A stretch of 64,000 bases of DNA from Marispirochaeta sp964554875 (GCA_964554875.1 CAZKQJ010000001.1:142007-206006); one strand, 5' to 3'. Numbered from the stretch's first letter, positions 40,999-50,780 are shown. The notes: a model not told the origin generated them from the letters alone. Made by a program: numbers and translations.

Positions 40999-43900
40999 AC
41001 CTGGGATCCTTCTCGGTCAGGAACCACGTCCTGGTAAACATTCTAATGGTCGCCCTTCTTGTCCTGGGACTTTTCAGCCTCCAGCGCATGCCCAGGGAAC
41101 AGTTTTCCGAGGTTCCCTTCTTCTGGGTCACCATTACCGTTCCCTATCCGGGGGCCACCCCTGAGGATATTGAACGCTCTGTAACGATCAAAATTGAGAA
41201 CGCGATGCAGGGCCTCAGGAGTCTCAAATCCATCAGCTCCGAAAGCAGCGAAGGTCTCGCCCGGGTCCGTGTTGAGTTTGAAGACGGAATCGATGCACAA
41301 GAGTTTGCCCGCCTTTACCAGGAGACCAGGACCAGGTTCTCGTCGGTGGAGCTGCCGGAGGGGACCCTGGAAGCGCAGCTTGACGATTTTTCCGCGGCTG
41401 ACTTTCTTCCTGTTATTGAGGTCGTGCTCTCCGGGGATGTGGATTACCGGCTCCTCAGCTCCTCCGCGAAGGAGCTTGAGGACCTCTTGGAAGGCATTCC
41501 TGATGTGGCGGAGATCAGCTCCGTGGGGTCCCGGGAACGCCGGATACATGTGGATGTACGGCGAGAGAATAGCGAATCCCTGGGAGTTTCCCTCGGGGAG
41601 ATTGCCGATACCATAAACGGAATAAGCCTTTCGATTCCGGCGGGAACGGTATCCACAGCTATTCGTGAGTATTTTGTCAGGACCCAGGGGGACAGCGTGG
41701 ACGTCGCGGGTATTTCCGAGCTCGCGATCCGGAGGGACTCCCCGGGGCTGCAGGGCAGTATCCGGGTAGGTGATCTGGCCGAGGTTTCTGAAGCTTATGA
41801 AGAATCGGGGATTCAGGCCCGTTTTAACGGCCGGCAGGCGATAATCCTCAGGGTGGCCAAGGTAAGCGGGGGCGATTCCGCGGCGCTTGTTTCTGGAGTC
41901 AGGGAGTCGATTTCCCGTTTCAGCCGCTACATACCTGTGGGAATACAGGTGGACACCTTCGGCGATTCCACGGTGCAGATCCGCAACAGCATCGATGTTT
42001 TAAGCGGCAATGCTCTGTTCGGACTTTTTCTGCTGACGCTGATTCTATTTCTTTTCGTTGGTCTCAGGAATGCCCTTATTACCGGCCTGGGAATACCCGT
42101 CTCCTTTGCCATGACCCTGATCGTTCTGGAACTCAGCGGCCAGACCATCAATACCAACACCTTGTTCGGCCTGGTTCTGGTCCTGGGCCTTATCGTAGAC
42201 CACGGAGTCATCATCGTGGAAAACTCCTACCGGCTTCAGCAGCAGGGACTCAAGCGGTTTCAGGCCGCGATGTCCGGGGCAAATCAGGTGGTGGGGCCGA
42301 TAATTGCCGCCACGGGAACAACCGTGGCGGCTTTTTTACCTCTGATGCTGCTCCCCGGAACAATCGGCAGATTCCTGCGGGTCATACCCTTCACGGTTTC
42401 CATAGCCCTTGTCGCCTCCACCCTGGAAGCCCTGATCTTTCTTCCCGCCCACTACGCCGAATGGCCGGGAGGAAAAAGACGGAGCGCCGGAATCCTTGCC
42501 GTTCCCCTGGAGAGGCTGCAGAAGATTCTTTCCCGGCTCCTGGTCTTTTTGTATGAGCGAAAGAAGCGGACCCTCGCCGGAGCCCTTCTTTTTCTTGTCG
42601 CTTCTTTCTCTCTTGTCCCCTTTATTCGTCAGGATCTCTTCAGCGCCGAGGATTTTTCCCTCTTTTACATCGATATCGAAATGCCCGTCGGGACTCCTCC
42701 CGAGGGGACATCAATTTTTGTCTCCCGGTACGAGGATCGGATTCTCCCCCTGGTGGGAAACGGAGAAATCACCGGCATGGCTTCCTCCGTCGGCTTCAGG
42801 AGCAGCGGGAACGCGAACGCCAGGCAGGGTAATCTGGCCCAGATAATCGTAGACATAGCGGAGCAGAGGGAAGGAAGGACCCGCCCCATCAGCGTCATCA
42901 TGGGTGAAATCGAGGCCTCCGTATCCGATATAGTCGGCGCAGAGGAGGTGGTGTTCCGGAAGGCAGTGAACGGACCTCCCGTATCGCCGCCGGTGGGCTA
43001 CCGCCTTTTTGGTGATGATTACGGGGAGCTGAGCCGGGTCGCTGACAGGATACGGGAACGGCTTGCAGATTATCCGGAACTTTTCAATATCCGGGACAAT
43101 ATTGAGGCCGGGACCCCGGAGATGCGGATTATCGTCAACTCTCATCGGGCTGTCGAATACGGCATATCCCCCGGCTATGTGGGACGCTACATGCGCTCCG
43201 CCCTGGAGGGGATACCGGCGGGAAGCTATTTTATCCGGAACGAAGAGGTCCCGGTAATCGTCAGGCATGCCCGGGAAGATGGTGGCAGCGGTATAAGCGC
43301 CATCCAGGAGATGAAGATACCTCTTCCTGCGGGAGGACATATCCCTTTCTCCTCTCTGGCGGTTCTCAGGGAGGAAACCCCTCTTGCGTCCATCAAGCGT
43401 CTTGACGGCAAACGGGAGGTCAATATCGAGGCCTCCGCCTACGATGAACAGAACATCCGGGAAATCAACCGGGAGATACGGGCGTACTTTGATACTGAAC
43501 TCAATCCGGAGTATCCCGGAGTCGAGCTGAAGGTGGGGGGGGAGTTTTCGGATCTGGATGATCTTCTCTTACAGATCCTGCGGATATTTCTGCTGGGTAT
43601 TTTCCTGATGTACATGATCCTGGGTTCCCAGTTCTCTTCCTACACCCAGCCCCTCCTTATTCTTGCAACCCTTCCCTTTGCCTTTGCGGGAATCGTTCTT
43701 TTCCTGGCGGTATCGGGAACCCCTTTTTCGACTACGGTTCTCTATGCCGCCGTCGCCCTGGCGGGAATAGCCGTTAACGACAGTATTGTACTGATCAGTT
43801 TTATCAATGAGAACAGAAAGGCGGATACCCCGATCATGCACGCCGTCCTCGATGCCTCGGCGGCCCGGGTAAGACCGATACTTCTAACCTCCGTAACTAC

Positions 43901-44111
43901 GATCGCGGGACTCCTGCCGGCTGCCCTGGGCATCGGAGGAAGGTCGGTGGTCTGGTCCCCCATGGCAAGTACAATAATATTCGGACTCATCTTCTCTACC
44001 CTGACGGCCCTGCTCGTTATTCCATTGATCTACGGAGTCTTCTATGACCGCCCCGGCAGAACGGGTACTCTCAGGGTATCAGCTCAAACAGACGCTGAGA
44101 CAGAAAGGTGA
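40995..44111 (+). CDS. RND family efflux permease (HAE1-like)
   Basis: A 1038-residue inner-membrane pump with the usual plan: membrane helix 1 at residues 12-30, a large periplasmic loop, helices 2-6 (about 330-485), a second periplasmic loop, and helices 8-12 at the end. In helix 4 the sequence is LGLIVDHGVIIVEN, with a single Asp where AcrB has two, and in helix 10 AGIAVNDSIVLIS has no equivalent of the AcrB Lys. Proton relay may therefore differ from AcrB. The substrate is unknown. It is translationally coupled to the adaptor. Confidence 0.9.
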   Translation: MNLGSFSVRNHVLVNILMVALLVLGLFSLQRMPREQFSEVPFFWVTITVPYPGATPEDIERSVTIKIENAMQGLRSLKSISSESSEGLARVRVEFEDGIDAQEFARLYQETRTRFSSVELPEGTLEAQLDDFSAADFLPVIEVVLSGDVDYRLLSSSAKELEDLLEGIPDVAEISSVGSRERRIHVDVRRENSESLGVSLGEIADTINGISLSIPAGTVSTAIREYFVRTQGDSVDVAGISELAIRRDSPGLQGSIRVGDLAEVSEAYEESGIQARFNGRQAIILRVAKVSGGDSAALVSGVRESISRFSRYIPVGIQVDTFGDSTVQIRNSIDVLSGNALFGLFLLTLILFLFVGLRNALITGLGIPVSFAMTLIVLELSGQTINTNTLFGLVLVLGLIVDHGVIIVENSYRLQQQGLKRFQAAMSGANQVVGPIIAATGTTVAAFLPLMLLPGTIGRFLRVIPFTVSIALVASTLEALIFLPAHYAEWPGGKRRSAGILAVPLERLQKILSRLLVFLYERKKRTLAGALLFLVASFSLVPFIRQDLFSAEDFSLFYIDIEMPVGTPPEGTSIFVSRYEDRILPLVGNGEITGMASSVGFRSSGNANARQGNLAQIIVDIAEQREGRTRPISVIMGEIEASVSDIVGAEEVVFRKAVNGPPVSPPVGYRLFGDDYGELSRVADRIRERLADYPELFNIRDNIEAGTPEMRIIVNSHRAVEYGISPGYVGRYMRSALEGIPAGSYFIRNEEVPVIVRHAREDGGSGISAIQEMKIPLPAGGHIPFSSLAVLREETPLASIKRLDGKREVNIEASAYDEQNIREINREIRAYFDTELNPEYPGVELKVGGEFSDLDDLLLQILRIFLLGIFLMYMILGSQFSSYTQPLLILATLPFAFAGIVLFLAVSGTPFSTTVLYAAVALAGIAVNDSIVLISFINENRKADTPIMHAVLDASAARVRPILLTSVTTIAGLLPAALGIGGRSVVWSPMASTIIFGLIFSTLTALLVIPLIYGVFYDRPGRTGTLRVSAQTDAETER

Positions 44112-44319
44112 AGGCCATAAGGCCTCCGATAAGGAAGAGAACAGCAAAGGTTACAATAACTATCAGCGCCGCCCGTCCGAAGCTCCGGGTTTCCTCGTCA
44201 CTTCCGGCATATCCCCAGAGGAGCGCCGCGATGACGTTGATAACCGGAATTCCCAAAAGAAGCAGGCGAATCAGGTAACGGGTAAATATCGAGTTGTTGT
44301 CTAATGGTTGATCACCCAC
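44071..44319 (-). CDS. Small two-helix membrane protein
   Basis: An 82-residue protein with two strong hydrophobic segments (about 18-38 and 50-72) joined by an acidic loop (GSDEETRSFG). The start is a GTG at 44319 without a good Shine-Dalgarno. It overlaps the 3' end of the RND pump gene by 41 bases on the opposite strand. It is probably the gene downstream of the FecR-domain gene. I do not recognise a family, and it could be questioned as a gene, but the membrane pattern is clean. Confidence 0.55.
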   Translation of the reverse strand: MGDQPLDNNSIFTRYLIRLLLLGIPVINVIAALLWGYAGSDEETRSFGRAALIVIVTFAVLFLIGGLMAFTFLSQRLFELIP

Positions 44320-44358
44320 AGTACGCGTTTCTCCTGTTGTTTGTGTCTGCTGTGTGTA

Positions 44359-46035
44359 TCACGGATATGGTATCCCTTCAATCCCGTAGGAGTCGATTAT
44401 CGCGGCGAAATCGGGGTTTTTCATCATGCGCCTGAAGCTTTGGTCGATTGCCTCGGGATCGATCCTCTTCTCGAGTTCCGTGCCCAGGCGGGCGCGGGAT
44501 TCCTCATCCAGACTGATGATTCGGCTGGTCACGTTCTTGAAGGCGTTCAGACTCTCCCAGAAGCGGGTCGTTTCCCGTATCTCCTCAGCATCTCCGGGTA
44601 CGCTGAACAGTTTCAGGAGCTGTGTAATGCGCTCTTTCTCACTGGCCTGAAGGGGATCCGACGGAAGGGCATTATTTTCCTTCCGGGTCAGCTCCCTCAG
44701 GCTTGCTGTCAGCTGCTGTTCCGCGGCGACTTCGCTGGCTGGACGTTTTTCAGGTTCACAGACCACACTGCCCGCAAGAACGCTCAGTCGGGTCTGCCTT
44801 TTTTCCACCTCCAGGACCAGGTCCGTACCGGTAACCCGGTATTCCGCAGCGGGAGTGCTGAAGCGGTAATCCGGCCGGTTCTCTCCGGCTATCCGGCCCC
44901 GGACGGAGCCCTCCGGCAGGCTGAACCTGGCTGTCGGCTGATCCTTTCCTGCCGGAAGCTCAAGCAGGGTCAATACCGTCTCTTCTCCGATTTTGAGCAC
45001 ACTGCCGTCCCGCAGAATAAGCTCCATTGAGGCCCCGGTCCCGGTATGCACGCTTGTGCCGCCGGAAATTTCTTCGCCGGTGACGGGCTGTATACCTTCA
45101 CGGTTCGCGCTTTCTCCCCTGACCCGGCCGTGCACATGACTGACCAGAGCTGTTGGTGCCCGCGGAATAAGGGCTTCGGGCTTGCCGAGACCGGCAAGGT
45201 GCCGGGATGCCTCTTTCAATGCCTCGTTCCCCAGGGGGAAGGCCGCTGCCACTGCGTCCGCGAAACCGGAGCCTTCTTTCTGAAGCAGGAGACTGAGTTC
45301 ATTCAGAATGGTCTCCCTCAGATTGCGGTCTATGCGGAGCTCCACTGCGAGGGCGTCTTGTCTGGCTTCGAGTCCCTCAAGTCTGAATACCGGAGGCAGT
45401 GCCTGCTGCAGTTGGCTGTACGGAAGGGAGAGGGATGTCCTTGAGACCCGCGTATAAGGGAGGCCGGCCTGTTCCGGCATAAGGGCGGTAAAAAGCCCCT
45501 CTGCGATTCTTTCGGGCAGTTTGAGCTTCGAAAGACTCATGTTTCTGAAGGAGAGAATGATTCCGTCGTTTTCCGGCAGAATATGGAAATCCGTTCTGAG
45601 CCGTATGGAAAAAGGCCGCAGGCGGATACGCCCGAATGAGGCGGACGAGGGGGGATCCATAACTAGGTCCGTATGGAAACGGATCTCTCCGGGTTCCAGA
45701 TCCAGGCTCAGTGTCCTGATATCGACTATTCGGCGGGGATCCCTTCTTTCGGAGATCTCTGAAGTCATGAGAGAAACCAGGCGATCGAGGGGTTCCTCGC
45801 GAATCACGGTGATATGTCCAAAGTCCAGGGCTTCCAGAAAGCTCAGAAGCTCCTGCTCCATGGTACCGCTTTCCTGTGCGGCCTCTGCCTGCGGAAGAGG
45901 CTGGGTTGCCCGCTCCACAAGAAAACCCGCCAGGGTAAGAAATCCTCCCACAAAATAGAACAGATAGAGGATTATCCCCAGTAATAGACCGGCGGCGGTG
46001 AGAAAAATCTTGTGCACAGGTGATGCGGGAGTCAT
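44359..46035 (-). CDS. FecR-domain membrane-anchored protein
   Basis: A 558-residue protein with one N-terminal membrane helix (about 9-35) and a periplasmic remainder. A FecR domain lies at about residues 300-420: SVHTGTGASMELILRDGSVLKIGEETVLTL, then SLPEGSVRG and TPAAEYRVTGTDLVLEV. Here FecR is not fused to an anti-sigma helix and no sigma gene is adjacent, which is usual for spirochaetal FecR proteins and points to a structural or surface role. The -10 TATACT (46051-46046 on the minus strand) ends ten bases before the ATG, with no Shine-Dalgarno. Confidence 0.75.
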   Translation of the reverse strand: MTPASPVHKIFLTAAGLLLGIILYLFYFVGGFLTLAGFLVERATQPLPQAEAAQESGTMEQELLSFLEALDFGHITVIREEPLDRLVSLMTSEISERRDPRRIVDIRTLSLDLEPGEIRFHTDLVMDPPSSASFGRIRLRPFSIRLRTDFHILPENDGIILSFRNMSLSKLKLPERIAEGLFTALMPEQAGLPYTRVSRTSLSLPYSQLQQALPPVFRLEGLEARQDALAVELRIDRNLRETILNELSLLLQKEGSGFADAVAAAFPLGNEALKEASRHLAGLGKPEALIPRAPTALVSHVHGRVRGESANREGIQPVTGEEISGGTSVHTGTGASMELILRDGSVLKIGEETVLTLLELPAGKDQPTARFSLPEGSVRGRIAGENRPDYRFSTPAAEYRVTGTDLVLEVEKRQTRLSVLAGSVVCEPEKRPASEVAAEQQLTASLRELTRKENNALPSDPLQASEKERITQLLKLFSVPGDAEEIRETTRFWESLNAFKNVTSRIISLDEESRARLGTELEKRIDPEAIDQSFRRMMKNPDFAAIIDSYGIEGIPYP

Positions 46036-46111
46036 TACTGCACTGAGTATACTGCAGAGCCCGGCTTTTTTCAGCTCCTTTTATAATGAAATATCCCTGC
46101 TGCCTCCAGTG

Positions 46112-46167
46112 CTTGACCATCTCCCGTGCCAGGCGGTAGGCTGATTTTAACGGAGGAAGGGTCCTCC
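46112..46167 (+). promoter_or_regulatory. Candidate speA promoter and leader hairpin
   Basis: TTGACC near 46112 and TAGGCT at an 18-base spacing could form a promoter. Next, GGAGGA (46152-46157) and TCCTCC (46162-46167) form a six-bp hairpin with a four-base loop, followed by TGATTTTAG and later TTTTTT before the start. It could be an attenuator-like element or a decoy Shine-Dalgarno hairpin. This is weak evidence. Confidence 0.35.
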
Positions 46168-46203
46168 TGATTTTAGTGTAGTTTTTTCAGGCGAGGATTG
46201 ATC

Positions 46204-48126
46204 TTGAAAGAAGTGCAGGAAGCAGCCGCTTCATGGGTCGTTGAAGACTCCAGGGAGCTGTATGGAATAGATCACTGGGGAAGCCGCTATTTTGGCGTCT
46301 CTCCCGAGGGCGATGTTACGGTCCGCTTGCGAAAAGGAGATTCCTGGAGCAATGTAAGTGTGTACGCCCTGGCCCAGGGTGCCCAGGAACGGGGACTGTG
46401 CATGCCCGTGCTCTTCAGGTTCAGGGATATTCTGGATGCCCGGATTATCCTTTTGAATGAGAGCTTTGCCAAAGCGATCAGGGAATATGCCTACAAGGGC
46501 GAATACCGCGGGGTCTTCCCGGTCAAGGTGAATCAGCAGCAGGAGGTTATCAGCGAGATCGTCCGGGCGGGACGAAAATACCATCACGGCCTGGAGGCGG
46601 GAAGCAAGGCGGAACTTATCGCCGCCCTCGGCTACATGCATGATCCTGAAAGCTACATAATCTGCAACGGTTACAAGGACGAGGAGTTTATCGATCTCGC
46701 TCTTTACGGCAACAAGCTCGGACTCAAGGTTATCATCGTCGTGGAACGCCCCGGGGAGCTTGAACTGGTCCTGAGCCGTGCGGAAAAGGCACAGGTAAAA
46801 CCCTCCCTGGGCCTGCGGATAAAATTGACTGCCAAATCCGAAGGTCACTGGACAGAGTCCGGAGGAGACAAGAGCATCTTCGGCCTTACGGCGCTGCAGA
46901 TTACCGAAAGTGTCGATCTTCTGCGGGAGCGGGATATGCTGGACTGTCTTGAGCTGCTCCACTATCACCAGGGATCCCAGCTGCCCAACATCAGGAATAT
47001 CCGCATAGCCTTGACCGAGGCCTGCCGTTACTACGCGGAGCTGAAGCGGGAAGGTGCGAGAATGGGCATTCTCGATATCGGCGGCGGTCTGGCGGTAGAC
47101 TATGACGGTTCAAAGACCAATTTCGCCTCCAGTAAAAACTACTCCATGGAGGAGTTCTGCTACGATGTGGTGGAGATCATCATGTCCACCCTCGATGCAG
47201 AGGGGATCGAGCATCCTGTCATCGTTTCGGAGTCCGGCCGTTCCCTGGTGGCTTACTCCTCGGTGCTGGTTTTCAATGTTCTTGACATCAACAAGGCGGC
47301 CCATGATGAGATCCCCGAGGAACTCCCCGCGAACTGCCACAGTTACCTGAAAAATCTGAAAGAGACAGCCCTGGGCATCACCGCTAAAACTGCCCAGGAA
47401 GCCTTTAACGATGCCATCTACTACCGGGAAGAGCTCCACAGTCTTTTCATCCACGGCACCATCAGTCTGCGGGAAAAGAGCCTGGCGGACCGGATCTTCT
47501 GGCATATAATCAACCAGATAGTCAGAACCACCAGAGGTATGGACTACATCCCCGAGGATCTTACCGGGATCGACCGGGTCATTCACGATACCTACTACGG
47601 AAATTTCAGCATTTTCCAGTCCCTTCCCGATTCCTGGGCCATAGATCAGCTCTTTCCCATCATGCCCATTCACCGCCTTCAGGAGGAGCCCCGGAGACCC
47701 GCGGTCCTGGCGGACATTACCTGTGATTCCGACGGAAAAATAGACAAGTTCATCGATCTGCAGGGGGTAAAGAACTCCCTGCTCCTCCACGATCTGAAAT
47801 CCGACGAAGAGTATTTTCTTGGAATTTTCCTTGTGGGGGCCTACCAGGAGACCCTGGGGGATCTGCATAATCTCTTCGGAGATACCAATATCGTTTCCAT
47901 CAGTCTGGATAACGAGGGCACCGTGGTATACGAGCATGAGACCAAAGGAGATTCGGTGGCGGATGTTCTGAGCTATGTCGAGTATGATCCCAACGAGCTG
48001 ATCCGGGGCTTCCGTTCCCTTGCTGAACGTGCCGTGCGCTGCAGGCTGCTCTCCCCCAAGGAACGCCGGGAGATCGTCGAAGCCTACGAGGCGGGACTGA
48101 GGGGCTACACCTATTACGAATGGTAG
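46204..48126 (+). CDS. speA: Biosynthetic arginine decarboxylase
   Basis: A PLP enzyme of about 640 residues that makes agmatine from arginine for polyamine synthesis. Seen: the PLP Lys in FPVKVNQQQEVI near residue 100, the glycine-rich GILDIGGGLAVDY near 290, the conserved His/Gln in LLHYHQGSQLPN near 256, and the C-terminal FQSLPDSWAIDQLFPIMPI near 475. The length is typical. Start: two TTG codons (46198 and 46204). AGG at 46194-46196 is better placed for 46204, so I chose that one. A GNAT gene follows after 13 bases. Confidence 0.93.
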   Translation: MKEVQEAAASWVVEDSRELYGIDHWGSRYFGVSPEGDVTVRLRKGDSWSNVSVYALAQGAQERGLCMPVLFRFRDILDARIILLNESFAKAIREYAYKGEYRGVFPVKVNQQQEVISEIVRAGRKYHHGLEAGSKAELIAALGYMHDPESYIICNGYKDEEFIDLALYGNKLGLKVIIVVERPGELELVLSRAEKAQVKPSLGLRIKLTAKSEGHWTESGGDKSIFGLTALQITESVDLLRERDMLDCLELLHYHQGSQLPNIRNIRIALTEACRYYAELKREGARMGILDIGGGLAVDYDGSKTNFASSKNYSMEEFCYDVVEIIMSTLDAEGIEHPVIVSESGRSLVAYSSVLVFNVLDINKAAHDEIPEELPANCHSYLKNLKETALGITAKTAQEAFNDAIYYREELHSLFIHGTISLREKSLADRIFWHIINQIVRTTRGMDYIPEDLTGIDRVIHDTYYGNFSIFQSLPDSWAIDQLFPIMPIHRLQEEPRRPAVLADITCDSDGKIDKFIDLQGVKNSLLLHDLKSDEEYFLGIFLVGAYQETLGDLHNLFGDTNIVSISLDNEGTVVYEHETKGDSVADVLSYVEYDPNELIRGFRSLAERAVRCRLLSPKERREIVEAYEAGLRGYTYYEW

Positions 48127-48139
48127 AGCGGGCAGGGCC

Positions 48140-48715
48140 ATGAGAGACCTGGAATACAGATTTATTCCCGCAGAGGCGTATACCGGTGCGGAAAGGGATG
48201 CCGTTACGGAACTGTGGCTGTCGGTCTGGCCGGATCACAGCCGGGAGTACTATGCCGCAAAGATGGCCCGTATGGCTGAGAACGCCGGAGACCTGCCTGC
48301 AGGCTATCCGGGTTTCTGGAAAGGAGAGAACATGGCCGCTGTGGCCCTGATTTTTCCCAGGGATATACAAACTCCCCGGGGTTCCCTGACGGTAATGGCT
48401 TTAAGCGGGGTTTGTGTAAGCCCCGATCTGCGGGGACAGGGCCTGGGAGCGGGGGTGGTAAAAAAGGCTTTTTCCTTCGTCGGCCAGGGGACCTATCCGG
48501 TGAGCCTCTTTCAGACCAGTTTCCGGGTGGCGCCGTTTTACGAAGGTCTCGGCTGCCGCCGGATCAGGAACAGTTTTATCAACTCAAGGACACCCGAGCA
48601 TGCCGACCCTGAAACCCTGCGCCGTTCCGTCTTCTGGGACGATGTGGTTATGATTTATCCCGCAGGTTTTGACTGGCCTGCGGGACAGATCGATCTGTGC
48701 GGGCCGGCGTACTAA
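48140..48715 (+). CDS. GNAT-family N-acetyltransferase
   Basis: A 191-residue acetyltransferase with the acetyl-CoA loop VSPDLRGQGLGAGVVKKAF at about residues 93-111 and a C-terminal FRVAPFYEGLGCRRI motif. It lies 13 bases after speA, so it is probably co-transcribed. Acetylation of agmatine or another polyamine is a possible role, by context only. It converges on the CoADR gene with a four-base overlap. Confidence 0.75.
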   Translation: MRDLEYRFIPAEAYTGAERDAVTELWLSVWPDHSREYYAAKMARMAENAGDLPAGYPGFWKGENMAAVALIFPRDIQTPRGSLTVMALSGVCVSPDLRGQGLGAGVVKKAFSFVGQGTYPVSLFQTSFRVAPFYEGLGCRRIRNSFINSRTPEHADPETLRRSVFWDDVVMIYPAGFDWPAGQIDLCGPAY

Positions 48716-50721
48716 GCCAGGTTCTCCATCATGTCCATCAGTCCTCCGCCGTTTTTAACGTCCGGGAATCCCATCTGCATAAGCATACGGGCTGCATAGG
48801 CGCTGCGGGCGCCGGAGGCGCAGTAGACTATGATCTCCCGGTTCCTGTCCGTAATTTCCTCGGCCCGGTAGCCCAGTGCATCCAGGGGAATATTGACCGA
48901 GTCGGGATAGGCCCCGAAGGCGAACTCCTCGGGCGTCCGGACGTCGATTACGAGAGTCCCGTGGCCGTTCAAAGCTCCGGCGGATTCCTGTACTGCCGCC
49001 TCGTCTTCTCCCTCGCTGCTGTCCTCGAGACTCTTCGCCTCCGGCTGCAGCAGAGGAACGTGCAGGTGGCTGAAGCCAAGGGCCCGGGCGTGGCGCTCGA
49101 GGCTGGTGAACCCGCCGCTCAGGTTGTATACCTCGTCAAAACCGGCCTGTACCAGCTGACGCAGGGCCTGGTGGGCCTTTTTTCCCGTATCGTCGTAGAC
49201 TATCACCGGCCGGTCCTTTGGAATGGACCCGATCCGCTGGGCAAGATGGCTGAGGGGAACGTGGTCGGCTCCCTTGATGTGGGAGCGTTCAAAGGCAAAA
49301 TAGTCCCGGACGTCGATGAAGGCCGGTTTGTGCCTCTGGACGAACTGATCCAGCTCCGCGGCCGTGAGGGCGGGGCTGTAACCCGAGATCCGGTTTTCAG
49401 CGGCAAAGGCCGCCATGTTTATGGCGTCGTTGGCGCTTCCCAGGGGAGGGGAGTAGGCCAGGTCGAGTTCAGAAAGCTCATGCACCCTCATGCCGGCGGC
49501 TGCAGCGGTGGCCAGGACGTCGAGACGTCGATCGGCCCCGGCATAGCCTGCGCTCTGGCCTCCGAGGATGCGGCCCGTTTCCCGGTCGTAGATAACCAGC
49601 ACCGTAACCTGCCGCGATCCCGGGTAGTAGGAGGTGTGGTGCTCCTTGTGGACTGTAACCGCCTCGGCCCGGAATCCCGCCTGCCGTGCCTGGTTAAGAT
49701 TCAGGCCCGTAGAGCCCGCCACGGCCTCGAAGACCCGGACGATGGAAGTTCCCTGGGAACCGGAGTAGCTTTTGGGAACTCCCAGGGCATTATTGGCGGC
49801 GATCCGGCCCTGCCGGTTGGCCGGGCCTGCCAGGGGAATGCGCACCTTGGCTCCGTTGATTTTGTGCTCGATCTCCACCATATCTCCGGCGGCAAAGATA
49901 CTGGGGTCGGAGGTTCGCAGGTATTGGTCCACCAGCAGCCCGCCGGCATCCCCGAGTTCCAGGCCTGCTTCGGTGGCCAGTTTCAGGGTAGGGCGTACTC
50001 CCACGGACATCAGTACCATATCGGCTCTTAAGCGTGTTCCGTCGTCCAGCAGTACATGGCTGGAATTGATCTCCTCCACGCTTCGGGAGGTATAGACCCC
50101 AACGCCGTAGGAGAGGAGCTCTTCCTGAAGAAATCCCGCGATTTCACCTTCCATGATGGGCATGACGTGGGGCAGACGCTCTACTACACTCACCTGAAGT
50201 CCCCGTTTGCGCAGGGCCTCCACCATCTCCAGGCCGATGAACCCGCCGCCCACGACAACGGCGCTCTCGGGATTCCGGGAACGGATAAAGTCGTCGATGC
50301 CGTCCATGTCCTGGAGGGTCCACAGGGAGAAGACATGGTCCATCCCTACGCCCTTCAAGGGCGGCACCAGGGGTTTTCCTCCCTGGGCGAGAATAAGGGA
50401 ATCGTAGGAGTATTCCCTTTTTTTCCCGCTTGGTTTATGCAAAGCGCTGACCTTTTTTCCGGCCCGGTCGATGCTCAGGGCCTCGGTTTCCGTGATTACC
50501 AATACATTGTACTGGGATTTAAAGCTCTCGGGACTCTGGAGAATCAGTTTGGAGCGGCTGTCGATGTCGCCGCCTATATAATAGGGCAGTCCGCAGTTTG
50601 CAAAAGAGACGTCCGGTCCTGCTTCCAGAACAGTTATCTCTGCCTTTGCGTCAAGCCGGCGTGCCCGTGCTGCGGCAGTCGCCCCTGCGGCAACTCCGCC
50701 GATAATAAGCAATTTCTGCAT
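48712..50721 (-). CDS. CoA-disulfide-reductase-like flavoprotein with two rhodanese domains
   Basis: 669 residues. Residues 1-445 are an FAD/NAD(P) reductase of the CoADR/NADH-oxidase class, with GGVAAGATAAARARR near 9 and the redox Cys in SFANCGLPYYIGG near 43. Two rhodanese domains follow (about 455-560 and 590-669). The first has IVYDDTGKKA where the catalytic Cys loop should be, so it is probably inactive. The second has IVYCASGARSAY with its Cys. Such fusions handle polysulfide, CoA persulfide or peroxide in anaerobes. AAGGAG lies six bases before the ATG, and a 14-bp dyad overlaps the promoter. Confidence 0.88.
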   Translation of the reverse strand: MQKLLIIGGVAAGATAAARARRLDAKAEITVLEAGPDVSFANCGLPYYIGGDIDSRSKLILQSPESFKSQYNVLVITETEALSIDRAGKKVSALHKPSGKKREYSYDSLILAQGGKPLVPPLKGVGMDHVFSLWTLQDMDGIDDFIRSRNPESAVVVGGGFIGLEMVEALRKRGLQVSVVERLPHVMPIMEGEIAGFLQEELLSYGVGVYTSRSVEEINSSHVLLDDGTRLRADMVLMSVGVRPTLKLATEAGLELGDAGGLLVDQYLRTSDPSIFAAGDMVEIEHKINGAKVRIPLAGPANRQGRIAANNALGVPKSYSGSQGTSIVRVFEAVAGSTGLNLNQARQAGFRAEAVTVHKEHHTSYYPGSRQVTVLVIYDRETGRILGGQSAGYAGADRRLDVLATAAAAGMRVHELSELDLAYSPPLGSANDAINMAAFAAENRISGYSPALTAAELDQFVQRHKPAFIDVRDYFAFERSHIKGADHVPLSHLAQRIGSIPKDRPVIVYDDTGKKAHQALRQLVQAGFDEVYNLSGGFTSLERHARALGFSHLHVPLLQPEAKSLEDSSEGEDEAAVQESAGALNGHGTLVIDVRTPEEFAFGAYPDSVNIPLDALGYRAEEITDRNREIIVYCASGARSAYAARMLMQMGFPDVKNGGGLMDMMENLA

Positions 50722-50736
50722 ACAAAACTCCTTGTG

Positions 50737-50780
50737 AGTCTTTATATATAGAGAATATTATATATAAAGACTTTTGTCAA
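50737..50780 (-). promoter_or_regulatory. Promoter and perfect 14-bp dyad of the CoADR-rhodanese gene
   Basis: Minus strand: TTGACA (50780-50775), a 17-base spacer and TATTCT (50757-50752). AGTCTTTATATATA (50737-50750) and TATATATAAAGACT (50759-50772) are perfect inverted repeats separated by eight bases. They cover the spacer, the -10 and the start point, so a dimeric repressor binding here would shut the gene. Confidence 0.75.
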
